Shown here piece after piece: positions 46,320-59,600 of a stretch of 64,000 bases of DNA. The position numbers and the translations under genes were made by a program. The stretch lies in contig JAIBAH010000004.1 of NCBI GenBank assembly GCA_019695295.1, positions 1 through 64,000 on the forward strand, written 5' to 3'. Position 1 is the stretch's first letter. The number at the start of each line of letters is the position of its first letter. This stretch comes from Bacteroidia bacterium. Lineage in GTDB: Bacteria > Bacteroidota > Bacteroidia > J057. The notes beneath the pieces were generated by a model, which worked only from the letters and a program-made list of their open reading frames with translations, searched no databases and was not told the DNA's origin.

Positions 46320-46509
46320 GGACGGACTTGATTGAACATTCTCGTTTTCCTTCCCACAAATCATTCCGGATTCTCTCTTTTTTGTTTGCATTATTGAATA
46401 GGAATGAGAAATAAATAAGTAGAATACGTTATTTACCTTTGGTTTCCTTATTTTGAGAATGTTCTTTTGAATTTCAAGATGAACATTTCTTTGAATGGAT
46501 TGATATTAT
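46320..46509. other. Non-coding stretch; nothing recognised
   Basis: AT-rich DNA between the minisatellite region and the palindrome group. I see no frame, promoter match or hairpin worth calling. Confidence 0.4.
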
Positions 46510-46626
46510 AGAACCCGAAGAGTTCCAATGTTTATAGAAGAAGGTAAAAACAATCACTACGACCCCAACGGGGTCGAATGGATTCAATAAATCATTTTTC
46601 TATAAACCTTCAATCCCTTCGGGATT
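46510..46626. repeat. Group of palindromes (dispersed Bacteroidota-type element)
   Basis: CGACCCC-AAC-GGGGTCG (46560-46576) and AATCCC-TTC-GGGATT (46612-46626) are perfect stems with three-base loops. GAACCCGAAGAGTTC (about 46511-46525) is an imperfect third member. They occur together with TTTATAGAA and TTTCTATAAACC flanks, a pattern typical of dispersed intergenic elements in this phylum. The last may also act as a weak terminator rightward. Confidence 0.65.
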
Positions 46627-46699
46627 ATTTTTACGAAGGCTAATGAATGTCTTTCCATTTATTTTATTCTCATCCCATAGGTACTTGCACTTTATTTTT

Positions 46700-46707
46700 T
46701 ATCTTTG
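46700..46707 (+). promoter_or_regulatory. -7 element upstream of the 881-aa propeller gene
   Basis: TATCTTTG matches TAnnTTTG exactly, 80 bases before the ATG at 46788. The nearest TTG upstream is only 12 bases away, so the -33 box is not convincing. Confidence 0.4.
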
Positions 46708-46787
46708 TAACGGGTTCAGGTTGTTCAGTATATAAATAAACTAACTCATTAACTTTTTTTTTTGTAAAACGCTTAAAAAACAAATTT

Positions 46788-49433
46788 ATGAAAGCAAGAA
46801 TTTCCTCTCTTCTATTATGCCTTACTATATGGCTCTTGTTTTTTACCCTTCAGCACCATTCAGAAAAATCCATGCCCGAATATCTGGAAGAAATGCGTTC
46901 GGAACACATGGGGGCTTATGATAATGATGAGTCCACCCGGTACATAAGAGAAAACATCGACAGAACCCCTGAAGAATGGATGGAATTATGGCAAAAAGTC
47001 AATGCCATGCCGACCGCAAAAGAAGACATTATCAATGAGAGAGGAGGGAACGGATGGACAGTGGCAGGTCCGTTTGGAGCAGACGACGCTACGATGATCC
47101 CCATTCTTCAGGGCACCAAAATGACAGGAAGAGTAAGAGATTTAGCCCAGGTAACCCCGCTGGACGGAAACGATGCCGGAATCCGCGTTTTGTCCGCATC
47201 CGGAGGCGTATGGAGAGTAAACACCTCCGGGACAACCGAACTGATATCCAAAGACTTACTTCCGCAGTATTTAGGCTCATTTGCGTTTAGTCCCCTGAAC
47301 GCAGACACAATCTGGGTAGGCTCCGGCGAACCGGGTACCGCATGCGGAATGGGATTGTTTCGGTCCAATAACGGTGGAGCAACCTGGACCTCTGTCTCTT
47401 TGGGAAGTTCAGCCCCCCCCTGTACGTTTCACAAAATCAGATATCAGCCCAATAGCCCCAATATCATCCATGCAGCCACTAATACAGGATATTTTCGCTC
47501 GGAAGACTGGGGCAATACATGGACTCAGATTAGTGGAGGCAATGTGACAGATATTGTATTTCATCCAACGGTGCCTGACACCTTGTATGGCAGTATAGCG
47601 GGAATGGGACTGGCTAAGTCTGCGGATAAGGGACTGACATGGAATGAGCCTGTCGGTCAGCCGGTTTTACCCGCCAACACCTTAGGGGATGTAAAACTGG
47701 CAATAGCCCCCTCCCAGCCCAATATTCTTTATGCTTCCGTCGCCAATCAGACCGGTGGCACAATCGGTATTTTTAAGTCTGTCAATAGTGGGGCAACCTG
47801 GAATGAAATGTTGATTCAGGTATGGGATAGTACAGGCATTGTGATAGGACAATACGATTTGAATCAAAACTATCACTGGGGTAATCAGGGTTGGTATGAC
47901 AATGCGATTACGGTCTCTCCCACAGACCCCAATCTGGTCAGCGTAGGGGGAGCAGCTTATTTGCATAGCAATAACGGCAGCAGTTTTGACTGGTCAGATG
48001 CTTTGCATGAGGATATACACAGAATGTTGTGGCTGAATAATTTTAATGGTGCCATGCTTTTGGCAAGCGACGGCGGAGTCTTTATTTCCTTTAACGGAGG
48101 CGCAGGTTTTACCTCTGCTTTTTTTCAAACCATGCCAATCACACAATTCTATGACTTTGAGGTAAGTGACTCCAACCCTCAGTATATGATAGGAGGAACA
48201 CAGGACAATGGTTTAATTTACAGAAACCTGACCGGATGGAAAACCAATCGTGGCGGAGATGGCTTTATGACTGCGATTAACCCGGACGACCCCAACTGGA
48301 TGTATGGCACAAATTTTATTACAAACAACGATATCAGAGTAAGCAGCAATGCAGGAGGAACCGGACTTAGCACCGACTGGAGCTGGGAAATAATAGACAC
48401 CTTTAATATGAATAAACATGTACGTCATGAACGGGCTAACAGCATTACCTGGCCCTATATCAATGCCGTACTTGCCAAAAACAACAGACAAATATATTAC
48501 AGAGACTTGCTGGGTGCATGGGTAAGTATGAACCCCGGCAATCAGACATCTTCTGAAATCTGGAACTTCGCCGTTTCGAACCGCCCAACTTCTCAGGACT
48601 GGAACAATATTTATTTTTGCCATGGCCCGAAATCTCCTCAAAATGAAAAAATCGGCATAAGGTGGCGAAATGACGGCAACTGGTACCTTTCCAACAATGT
48701 TTCGGGTTTGCCTGCCGACACCTGCACCTTTTTCCGCGTATATACTCACCCCAAAGAATTTGACGTAGCCTACGCAATCGTAATGAGGGCTGAAGCAAGT
48801 TGCGGACAAACCGGAAAAATTTACATCACTACAGATGCCGCTATTTCATGGCAGGATATCACCTTTAATCTGCCCAAAGATGTAACCTATCGCTCCTTGG
48901 TGGCACACCCCAATTCCATCAATGATATTGTCGTAAGTACACAGGGAATGGGCTTCTTTAAGTTGAGTATGGCAAACGGAGATACTACCTGGTATAAATG
49001 GGATTTAGGAGCCCCCAAAAATATTGAAGCAACAGCCCTTGATTTAATAGACAGTGCGGCGGTTAATGGAAAGGTTTACGTAGTAGCCGGAACTTACGGA
49101 CATGGAGTGTGGATGAGAGAATGGTGGAGTGCAGACCCTGTCGGTATTGCACCTGCGCCAGCTTCCCCTGCTTATGACATCAGTGAAGCCCGGTATGGAA
49201 ACGAAGAAATCGCTTTTGAGTTAAGCGCGTCCCAACCCGGAAATATAGAAGTAACGGTTTTCGATATGGGAGGAAAAAAAATCAAAACCCTGTTTTACGG
49301 ACCGGTTTATCCCAATCAAAATCAGCTCATTTATCTAAATCCAAAGGAATTTTCTTCCGGTATATATATCTGTACACTCGTTGCCAGTAAAGAAATCATC
49401 CGAAGCCGCAAGATTCGCATCATTTCTCATTAA
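46788..49433 (+). CDS. T9SS-secreted beta-propeller (sortilin/BNR-like) protein
   Basis: This 881-aa protein starts with a signal peptide (MKARISSLLLCLTIWLLFFT, to about residue 27). A pro-like stretch follows (MPEYLEEMRSEHMGAYDNDE), then a long propeller with Asp-box-like turns: NNGGATWTSV, SEDWGNTWTQI, SADKGLTWNEP, SVNSGATWNEM and TDAAISWQDI. This type is found in sialidase/VPS10/Ycf48-like extracellular proteins. The end is a type A sorting domain (VTVFDMGGKKIKTL, GIYICTLVASKEIIRSRKIR). It is exported and probably surface-attached; ligand or enzyme activity is unknown. It converges with the giant gene at 49745. Confidence 0.88.
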   Translation: MKARISSLLLCLTIWLLFFTLQHHSEKSMPEYLEEMRSEHMGAYDNDESTRYIRENIDRTPEEWMELWQKVNAMPTAKEDIINERGGNGWTVAGPFGADDATMIPILQGTKMTGRVRDLAQVTPLDGNDAGIRVLSASGGVWRVNTSGTTELISKDLLPQYLGSFAFSPLNADTIWVGSGEPGTACGMGLFRSNNGGATWTSVSLGSSAPPCTFHKIRYQPNSPNIIHAATNTGYFRSEDWGNTWTQISGGNVTDIVFHPTVPDTLYGSIAGMGLAKSADKGLTWNEPVGQPVLPANTLGDVKLAIAPSQPNILYASVANQTGGTIGIFKSVNSGATWNEMLIQVWDSTGIVIGQYDLNQNYHWGNQGWYDNAITVSPTDPNLVSVGGAAYLHSNNGSSFDWSDALHEDIHRMLWLNNFNGAMLLASDGGVFISFNGGAGFTSAFFQTMPITQFYDFEVSDSNPQYMIGGTQDNGLIYRNLTGWKTNRGGDGFMTAINPDDPNWMYGTNFITNNDIRVSSNAGGTGLSTDWSWEIIDTFNMNKHVRHERANSITWPYINAVLAKNNRQIYYRDLLGAWVSMNPGNQTSSEIWNFAVSNRPTSQDWNNIYFCHGPKSPQNEKIGIRWRNDGNWYLSNNVSGLPADTCTFFRVYTHPKEFDVAYAIVMRAEASCGQTGKIYITTDAAISWQDITFNLPKDVTYRSLVAHPNSINDIVVSTQGMGFFKLSMANGDTTWYKWDLGAPKNIEATALDLIDSAAVNGKVYVVAGTYGHGVWMREWWSADPVGIAPAPASPAYDISEARYGNEEIAFELSASQPGNIEVTVFDMGGKKIKTLFYGPVYPNQNQLIYLNPKEFSSGIYICTLVASKEIIRSRKIRIISH

Positions 49434-49695
49434 CGAATTGCAATTACCCCCGAAAGACCTGGAATTCTCAGACTTGGGGCTGTTTAAGCAGCCGGACAAA
49501 AAGGCGTTAGCCCTGATATCTTCGCATGGGCTTAACCCTGTTTTATACCGTTTTGATATCAAAAAGTCGTATCTTTCTAATCAAAATAAAACACCTTAAA
49601 GAAAATAACAGAAAAATATACATCTTCCTTCATTAAAAGGAAATGGGATTAGGACAAGACAGTAAATCCATATTTTACCGCAAATTCTCCAAATG
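49434..49695. other. Intergenic stretch with an imperfect hairpin; no gene
   Basis: No reliable frame. GTTAGCCC (49506-49513) and GGGCTTAAC (49528-49536) pair with one bulge and are followed by TTTTATA, so a weak rightward terminator for the propeller gene is possible. Confidence 0.45.
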
Positions 49696-49725
49696 CCAAA
49701 AGCCGGCACAAGTACCGGCTTTTGG
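49696..49725. terminator. Strong hairpin between convergent genes, likely terminator
   Basis: CCAAAAGCCGG (49696-49706) and CCGGCTTTTGG (49715-49725) form a perfect 11-base stem with an eight-base loop. A T-rich tract follows on the plus strand (GGTTTCATTTCGTTTTTTATT). It lies 19 bases past the giant gene's stop, so it may serve both strands. Confidence 0.7.
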
Positions 49726-49744
49726 GGTTTCATTTCGTTTTTTA

Positions 49745-52700
49745 TTATTCTACGATAAACTTACGGGTAATTACCTTTGTCTCTGTGGAGATTTCGAGGT
49801 AATAGACTCCTTGTGCCCAGTTTTTGACATCTAAGGTCATTTTTTGAGTCGGGAGGTCTTTAGCGTTAATTACCGATTGATTATAGACTTGCTGACCTAA
49901 AGCATTTACTACTTTAATATCGGCATATCCTGCCTCAAAGAGTTGGTATTCTACCGTCAGATAATCGGATGCCGGAACCGGATATACATTCAGATACAGT
50001 TCAGCGGGTGCGATTTTTAATTCGACGGTATTGCTGTATTTGTAGGTATTATCAATATCCACCATTTTCAAACGGTAATGGATTTTATCCTTAGCGATTT
50101 TTGCGACATTCAGGTCACGGTAGGTATAATTTAGCAGTGAATTGCTATTTCCCGCCGCATCAGTATCTCCAAGCCACTCAAAACTTTGACCGTTGTTTAC
50201 AGAACGTTCTATTGCAAAATGAGAGGTATTTACTTCGTTGGTAGTAGTCCATCTCAGCAACCCGTCCACATTGTCCAGAACAGCAGTAAATTCCAGTAAT
50301 TCAACAGGGAATGCAGAACCTGCTCTTGCATATCCGGCGTCTATAAATGGCCTGAGTTCGTTGTACATAAGCGGGCTGATAATGTCTGTCAATCCGTAAA
50401 TCAGGCTACCAAATTGAGTAATTACTGAAGTATTGACATCACTGTCTGTAGTATCATTCTGACCATCAGAATTATAGAGTGTAAACTCACACAACGGACA
50501 TCCTCCCGGATACTGCTCAAATGCAACACGATAAGATACTCCGGGTTCCAGATTACGGAAAATATAACTTCCGTCATCAGTGGTTTTTCCTCTCTTAAGG
50601 ATATTACCGGAAGCGTCAAGAAGTATTACATTAACCCCTCCAAGTACAGGTTCAGTTGTACTGTCAAAGACTCCATTGGCAGTATTGGGCACATTGAGAA
50701 TCCCATCAATGAAGGTGATTCCTGTTAGTGCAGCGGTTGGAGTAAGACCTGCATCAGCAGCCTCTTTCTGCTCTCCGGCTGCTACTGTATATTGCCCGCC
50801 ATTACCATTCAGAGGATTTGCATCACTGTCTGTCATATCGTCTCCTCCCTGATTCTGAAGGGTAAACTTAGCCCCTGCAGGTAAAGCCAGGAAACGAATT
50901 TCGTATGTACCAGCAACAAGGTTACTGAAATAATACATACCGTCTGCTCCTGTAACAGTTACAGCAAGCAACTGACCACCTGTATCGTAAAGCCCTACCG
51001 TCACCCCTGCTACTGGCATTTCTCCCGCAGTCTGGATACCATCCACATTCGTTGGCAGAATGCCTGATTGATAATCATACCATACATAACCATAGAGAGA
51101 TGCTTCAGGCATTGCTATAATTCCGGCGTCGAGACTCAGGTTAATTTCTCCTGCATTCAGGGTAATTAAGTCTGTATTTCCGGTTAGTGGATTTACATTA
51201 CTATCGGTATTACTGTTTCCTCCCTGATTTGCATTGGTAAACAATGAGCCAATTGGAAGAGTAGTAAATCCTAAATAATAATCGCCGGGAGTCAGGTTAG
51301 GGAACAGGTAATAACCATTAGCGTCAGTTATTGCATTTGCTACAGCTGTTCCGGAATTATCATAAACCGTTACTGTAACCCCTGCAACCCCGGGCTCGTT
51401 AGTATCCTGTACACCATCACGGTCCAAATCTGACCATACATAGTTTCCTAATCCTGCAAATGAATTGCTGTAAATTCCTGCATCCACATCCAGCCTTGTT
51501 TGTCCGGCGGTTAAGGATACCGGGCGACTTACACCCATACTACCATCTGAGGAGGGAATGGCATCGCTATCTATTGTATCATCTCCACCTGTATTGGCAC
51601 CGGTAAATACATAGCCTGTCGGTATATTACTAAACGACACCACATAATTGCCTGCTGTAAGATCAGTAAAGAGGTAGAAGCCACTTGCATTGGTTGTAGT
51701 GGTTTGCAACACATTACCAGTAGCACCCAGCAGACTTACAGATACGCCCGATACACCTGTTTCTCCGTTATCCTGTATTCCATTCTGATTGGTATCGAAC
51801 CATACATAATTTCCTAATGCTCCCAGCACAACCGGGTTGTATGCTCCCGCATCAATACTCAGATTGGATTCACCGGTTGCAAGGGTAACTGTAACTGAAC
51901 CTGTTCCATCAGTATCACTGTCCCTGTTGTCATTGCTACCTGCATTGGTAGAAGTAAAGACATATCCAGCGGGTAATCCTGAGAAGACAAGATCATAAGT
52001 ACCAGCAGAAAGGTCATTGAAAATATAATAACCGAATGCATTGGTCTCAGTTGTCAGAACCACACCGGTTGATACGTTGATAAGCGTAACGGTCACTCCG
52101 GAAATACCCGGTTCGCCAGCGTCCTGAACTCCATTCTGATTTAAATCATTCCAGACGAAATCTCCAATACTACCATTACCAGACTCTGATGATGATGCTG
52201 CAATTCCGGCATCAATCGTAGGGTCAAATGTGTTGGCTGAAAGACTGATAACTCCGGTCATTCCTGTAGATATTACAGGATCACTATCCTGAGAGTCAAT
52301 CCCTCCCTGATCTTTTAGCGTGAGTGAATATCCGGAAGGTATATTCTCAAAAGAAACACGATAATCTCCGGCATCCAACCCGATGAAGCGATAGTAACCA
52401 TCTCCATTAGTCATTGTAGTATTGAGCAGTACAGTGCCTGCGGCATTCCAAAGATTTACGGTAACGCCTCCAACACCATACTCTCCGTTTTCCTGAATAC
52501 CATTAGAGTTGATATCCATCCAGACTCTGTCTCCCAATCCGGCATTTTGTGAAAGCGGATTATAGATTCCTGCGTCAAAACTCATATTATTATCCCCTCC
52601 GTCAACATAGAATACTGCAGTTGTCCCCGAAGGGTTAATATCACTGTCGTTTTCTGTATCAGTAGTAGCACCCTGTGGGCTCACCTGCCATCCTGAAGGA

Positions 52701-53622
52701 AGATTTGTGAAGGAGAGGTAATATTCTCCGGATGATAATCCGGTAAACAGATATTCTCCATAGATATTGGTTTCTGTTACTGCAATTACATTCCCTTGTT
52801 TATCGTACAGGGTAACAGTCACTCCGGAAACACCGGCTTCATCTGCATCCTGAATACCATCCTGATTAATATCCTGCCATACATAATTGCCTACACTTGC
52901 AAGGGAATCCGGCAACAGGATGATTCCGGCGTCCCAGTTCAAGTCGCTCTGACCAGTAGAAAGGGTAATCATTCCCGTTTTTCCAAAATTCGCTCCGGAG
53001 GTACTTGCGTCGCTGTCATTGGTGCCTCCACTGCCCGAAGAAGTAAAGGAGTAACCGGAAGGAAGTGAGAAACCTACCTGATAATTACCTGCACTGAGAT
53101 CCTGGAAAAGATATTCACCCGCACTGTTGGTAAGTGTATAAGCCACCTCATTGCCGAAGCCGTCATACAATACTACCAGTACATTTGAAACCCCTTTTTC
53201 TCCAACATCCTGTAAACCATTATTGTTTGTATCATACCACACGTAGTCTCCCAGGGAGGCCAGTGCACTACTGCTTGTATAAATTACCCCTGCGTCAATA
53301 TCCGTACGGTCATTGCCGGCAATAAGGGTAAACACATCCGTTTGGCCGGTTACTACATCGGCATCGCTGTCTGTTGTTGTTCCGGTTCCCTGAGTAGTAA
53401 ATACATAATCAGAAGGAAGATGGAACTGTATCGAATAGTCTCCTGCCACTAAGTTGCTGAACTGATAATAACCGGTAGCATTGGTTTGTGTCGTATATAA
53501 AACGTCTCCGGAAGCATTGCTGATGGATACCTGAACACCTGCAACTCCCTGCTCGGTGACGTCCTGTGTGCCATTGCTGTTACTGTCTATCCATACATAG
53601 TTACCCACAGATACAAGGGTAC
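49745..53622 (-). repeat. Long direct repeat shared with 25477-29352
   Basis: Nine C-terminal SdrD B-like domains and the sorting domain are collinear with the other giant gene, over 3878 against 3876 bases, in the same orientation. Confidence 0.8.
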
Positions 53623-56600
53623 TGATAATACCAGCATCCGCAGCTTCTGTATTTTGGCCTGCTGTGATAGTATAGGTTCCACTTAATCCGGTGGAGAGGT
53701 TTACATCACTGTCAATTGTATCATCTCCGCCTGTATTCTGGCTTGTAAAGCTGGTGTTCGATGGCAGATTACTGAATCCTACTGTATAGGTTCCCGGAGT
53801 AATGTCGTTGAAATAATACATTCCGTTTCCGTCTGTGATGGTAGTGGCTACCACTACTGCTCCATCATAAAGGGTTACGATTACGCCAGGTACCGCATTC
53901 TCATTTATATCCTGAACTCCGTCTTTATCTGAATCATTCCATACGTATCCGTACAGGGAGCCAAAAGCAGGGGTAATCAGACCTGCGTCGAAACTCAGGT
54001 TATAGTCTCCTGATGCCACTGTAAAAGAAGAGGTCATACCAGTAGTACTGTTTACATCACTGTCTGAGTCATCGGGACCTTGATTTTGAGCGGTAAAGAG
54101 CATTCCGTCCGGATAAGTACCAAACCCAAGGGTATAAGTACCTGGAATAACATTTACAAACAGATAGTTACCATTACCATCGGTTACAGCGGAGGATACA
54201 GGGTTTCCGTTATTATCATAAAGAGTAACTGTAACACCTGCAACGCCATTTTCTGTTCCATCCTGAATTCCGTTACGGTTTTCATCATACCATACGTAGT
54301 CTCCAATAGTTGCTCTTGAGGGGATATAACCCGCATCAATGTCTGTTTTATTTTCGCCGGGGTTTAAGGTAAATATAACTGTCAACCCATTGGATTGAAT
54401 ATCACTTCCGGTTGAAGGGCTACCCTGACCTGCTAATGTAGGACTGAAACCGGAGGGTACGTTGCTAAAGCCGATTACATACTCCCCTGCAGGTACATTT
54501 ACAAAAAGGTAGTTTCCGTTTTCGTCTGTCACCGTAGTCATCACAGGATTACCGTTTAAATCATATAACGTTACTGTAATTCCTCCGATTCCGGATTCTC
54601 CTAAATCCTGAATACCGTTTCCATTTTGATCTGACCAAACAAAATCTCCAATACTTCCTGTAGTACCCGGAGCAGAGTAGATACCTGCATCAATACTAAG
54701 GTCACTTTCGCCCTGACCCAGCGTAATTACACTACTCATCTGAGTAGATGGATTCATATCACTGTCTTTTGTATCTGAGCTACCGGCATTGGCCGTTACA
54801 ATACCAAAACCTGAGGGAAGTGTGCTGATGCCTACATAATAGGACCCGGCTTCGAGGTTGTTGAATATATAATACCCATCATCTCCGGTAGTAGTTTCGG
54901 ATAAAACTGTTGTCATGTCGGAAGCATAAAGGGTTAGGGTTACACCACCAGCACCGGGTTCTCCTGCATCCTGAATGCCGTTATTATTAACGTCATACCA
55001 TACAAAGTCTCCAATACTTCCTTTACCTCCCTGATTGGTACCACTGATAATCCCAGCGTCTAAGTCGTAGTTTGACTGTCCAGGGGTGAGGGTAACTGAA
55101 GCCGTACGTCCGTTTTCATCTGAATCACTGCCGGTTGAGGCAGTACCTGTTCCGGATTGTGTGAAGATATAGCCATCCGGAAGATTGCTGAATCCTACAC
55201 TGTAGGTACCTGCCGGAAGATTTACAAAATAATACTGGCCGCTTGCATCTGTCATGGTATGTGCTATTGCACTTCCGGAGTTGTTGTACAGCGTAACGGT
55301 TACTCCGCTTACTCCTGACTCACTCAAATCCTGAACACCATTCTGATTGACATCATACCAAACATAATTTCCTAAGGAAGCGGTTCCGGATGGAGCAGTC
55401 TGATATACCCCCCCGTCAATACTCGTATTTACTTCTCCTGAGGTAAGTAAAAACTGTTCGGTAACGCCCGAAGGGCTAATATCGCTATCCTTATTATCAT
55501 CTGAGCCTCCATAAACCGGGCTTGTGGAATAGCCTGAGGGGATAGAAACTCCAATGGAGTAAATACCTGCAGGAAGATTGGTAAACATGTAATACCCTAA
55601 TTCATTGGTAACTACACTCGATACCGGAGTACCAGAAACGTCATATAAGGTTACTGTGATTCCGGAAAGGCCGGGTTCACCAACTTCCTGAATTCCGTTT
55701 TGGTTGAGGTCATTCCAGATATAGTCACCAACACTTGCTGTACCAGCAGCTGCCGGAACAATCCCTGCATCAATGGTAGGGTTAAAGGTATTTGCGCCAA
55801 GTACGATTGTTCCGCTTTGACCTAAGTTCCCTCCACTAACGGATACATCGCTATCCAGACTATCGTTAGCTCCCAGGTTTTGACTGGTAAATACAAATCC
55901 TGATGGCAACGAGAAGGAAACAATATAGCTTCCGGCATTAAGACCGGTAAATTGATAATATCCGTCTCCATTCGTTACAGTACCTGCCAGAATTTCACCA
56001 GAGAGATTCATTAAACTAACCTGAACTGAGGCAACTCCTTTTTCGGTATTGTCCTGAAGTCCGTTTCCATTGGTATCCAACCAAACATAATTACCCAAAC
56101 CGGTAGTAACTGAAGGCTGATAATACACCCCTCCGTCAATCGTATTGTTTACATCTCCTGATACCACTGTAATCGTTCCGCTTTGGCCGGTAAGTGGGTT
56201 TACATCGCTGTCTGCCGCAGGGTTTCCTCCCTGATTCTGGGGAGAGAAAACATAATCTGCAGGCAACTGGAAACCTACTGTATAACTTCCCGGAGCAACG
56301 GTAAAGTTGTATGCTCCATAAGCGTCGGTCTGAGTCGTAGAGATAATCTCTCCGGTATTATTATACAGAATGACAGTAACCCCACTTACGCCTGGCTCGC
56401 CCGCATCCTGAACTCCATCTTTATCTGTATCGTTCCATACAAAATTTCCTATTTGTGCCGGAGTATAGTACCCTCCATCTATTGTAGGGTTGTCTTTCGC
56501 CACGCCTGTACCATTTACATCTATCGTAAATACCGGACTATTTCCTGTCACACGATTAATGTCACTGTTTCCATCTAAACCCGCCGTTGGGGTTGAGGTT

Positions 56601-59600
56601 GTTAAAACAGCACTTCCAGAAGTAAGCGGAAACTTGATATAATAATTACCGGTTGTATTGATAGTGAAATTATAATATCCCGGGTTGCCACCATTATTTG
56701 CAGTCAAGGTATCCTGAAGCATCACATCATCTCCACCACCGATTACATTATCAGGACCTGTAGTCCATAGTTCTACTGATAGGTTGTTAATACCGTTTGA
56801 TACCGGCTCGTCCTGCAATCCGTTTCCGTTGGTATCGTTCCAGATGTAGTTACCAACAGACCCTGAATTCGTAACACAGGTAAGGAAGAAAGAGATGTCT
56901 TTAGGTTCTCCAAGCGTTCCTCCTACATCAAAACGGCCTAAATCTGTACCCAAAGCACCATCAAATTTTTGAACTCTGTCCCCGCTTACAGCTACTGCGT
57001 ATAAGTCACCGTCTGGTCCAAATTTCAAACCGGAGAAAAGAAGTCCTGTACCTGTAGCAAAACCGGAAACGATATGAGTAGATGTATTAATTTTGTAAAT
57101 TACATCTGTCCGACACCCTACGTAAATATTTCCGTCAGGGCCCAGCGTTAAGCCTCTAGGGCCTTTTTCAGGATCACTCATGTCAGGAAGAGACGCAAAA
57201 CTGATAGAATTAACCAGATCTCCTGATATTGCGTTGTAAACCCTTACCTGATCATTAAGGAAACTGCTTACATATAATAAACCATTAGGAGCAAACAGAA
57301 TTCCGGTATGAGGGCCTGACAGGCCAGCGTCTGTAATAAAGTTATCAATAAAAGCACCAGTAGTTCCATTGTATCTTTTTACCTGATTCGTTGCATAACT
57401 ATTTACATAAAGATTACCATCCGGCCCATACGTTAATCCGCGGGGGTCATCCAGACCACCTGACTGATAACTCACAAATGTACCAATTAGGCTGCCATCA
57501 TTGTTATTGTATCTTAATATCTCATCTCCGAAAGAGGAAGTTACCAGTAAATCTCCGCCGGAACCAAATATCATTCCGTACGGCCGGCTCATACCACCAC
57601 CTGTAGCAAACGTTCCTTCAGAAACTCCTGATATGAAATCATATTTTTCTACCTTATCAGTAGTATGGCTTGTAACCAAGGCTTTAAATACAGATGTCTG
57701 ACTACAATAGAATCCAAAATCAAGCGTTAAATTGGAGTTATTATTATTATCTCCGTCATTTACAGGCTCACTGCCGGCAGAAAGGGAAATTGCTGCGGAA
57801 GCAACGCCAAATCCTCCAACGGGCTCACCATTATCATCATTATCAATATTATTATCAGGGTCGGTTGCAACTCCATTTCCGTTAGTAGATTGTAAACCCT
57901 CAAGAACGCCACCTGATATAAAGTTTGAATTATCGATTGCTACAATATAATTTCCGTTATTTAAAGAAGTAAACAGATACTGACCACCGCTAAAGGTAAT
58001 TTGAGAGGCAATCGGAGAACCGTCGGCTAAAGAAAGGATACCATCTCCGTTATCTGAATATAAGTTTACTTTCACTCCGTCCATTGCCAGATCGCCTGAG
58101 GCTGGCTCATAAATCCCGTCATTATCTGTCTCTATCCAGACTCTGTTACCTAATGAAAGTGTCGGAATATACCCGGCATCTATCGTCATATTATCTTTTA
58201 GCACCCCGCTTCCATTCGTATTAATATCAATAGCGACTGAATTGCCGGTAGTAACATTAGCGTCTGAATTGCCGTCTGTAACTGCAGTAGCGTTTTGTGT
58301 TGTAAGGTTTCCACCTACTGTAGTAGTAGTAGGGAAATGCACATAATAGGTAGCCGAATAAAGGCTATCAAACAGATAGTACCCAGGGTTACCGCCATTA
58401 TTTACAGTCACAACGGTTTGTTTCAATGTATCGTCTGCTGTACCTATCAATCCATCAGGTCCTACTACATACAACTGAACATTTATTCCGTTAATACCAC
58501 TGCTCACCGGTTCATTTTGCAAACCATTTCCATCAGTATCTTCCCATATAAAATTACCGATTGAACCGTAATTCAGTGGGCAATTCGCGGGCTCATCTAC
58601 TGCTACTACGACCGTTTGTACTCCAGGACATCCTACACCTCTGTCAATGTATAAGTTATAGGTAATATACTCAACTGCACCACTTGTGTTTGTAGGCTTG
58701 GAGAATGTTGGATTAGCAATATTCGTTGCACTAAGATATGTATTTGCACCGGGAGTAACTGCTACCCAGTCATAAGTATAACCTGTAATTGGCGCTGTAC
58801 CAATTGGGGCAGTAACAGACCCTGGACATATTAATAATGAAATACTATCTGGTTCAACCTGAACATTGGTTGTGGCTATCAAAGGCTTATTGCAATAGCA
58901 TGGAGTCTCCATGATAGTTGCCAATAGCGGGCATGCTGTCCCTGCTGCTACATTTTGTGAAAAATTCACAGTTATGCTGGAAGATGCAGGAAGATTGACA
59001 CTTTGGGTTTGAGAGCCCAGCAGAACGTCACCAGAGGAAACAGTTCCGCTTAAATCGGAATCCTTATAAAACTGAACCGTTATCGGATTAGCTGAAGTAA
59101 TATTAATACTACCTGAATTTGTAACCTGTACACTGGCGTTTAACGTTTCTCCTGAAGGAGGGTTTAGTAAAGTATAAGCTGTAAGATTCGACAAAGACAT
59201 ATAAGTCCGGCTTACATTGATATAGTTATCATTATCCTGACCAGTAACTTGACCCATATTACAGGTTTGTCCGTTGGTGATACATGTAGCATTAAAAGAG
59301 ATATTTGTACTTGCCTCTATTCTTACTTTTGAAGTATCACATGACAAATTAGGATTCACCTGAACAGGTAAAGTGAATACTACAGAGTCACCCACCAATA
59401 CACCCGAAGGCATTGGATATCTGTAAATGGTTCCTCCTGCAACGTTTAATATAGTTGGAGAAGAGGATGGGGCATTATTGATTGGAGTTAATACACCGGC
59501 AACGCTGCCACCGGAATATACTATAAAGTCAACAAACTCAGTACTTCCCGACATGAACGGACCATTATTGACTGCACTAAATCGTACTTCTGACATCTGA

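Noticed and set aside
49381-49599. A 72-codon plus-strand frame after the propeller gene
   Set aside because: It overlaps the propeller gene end out of frame, with no likeness to a known protein.
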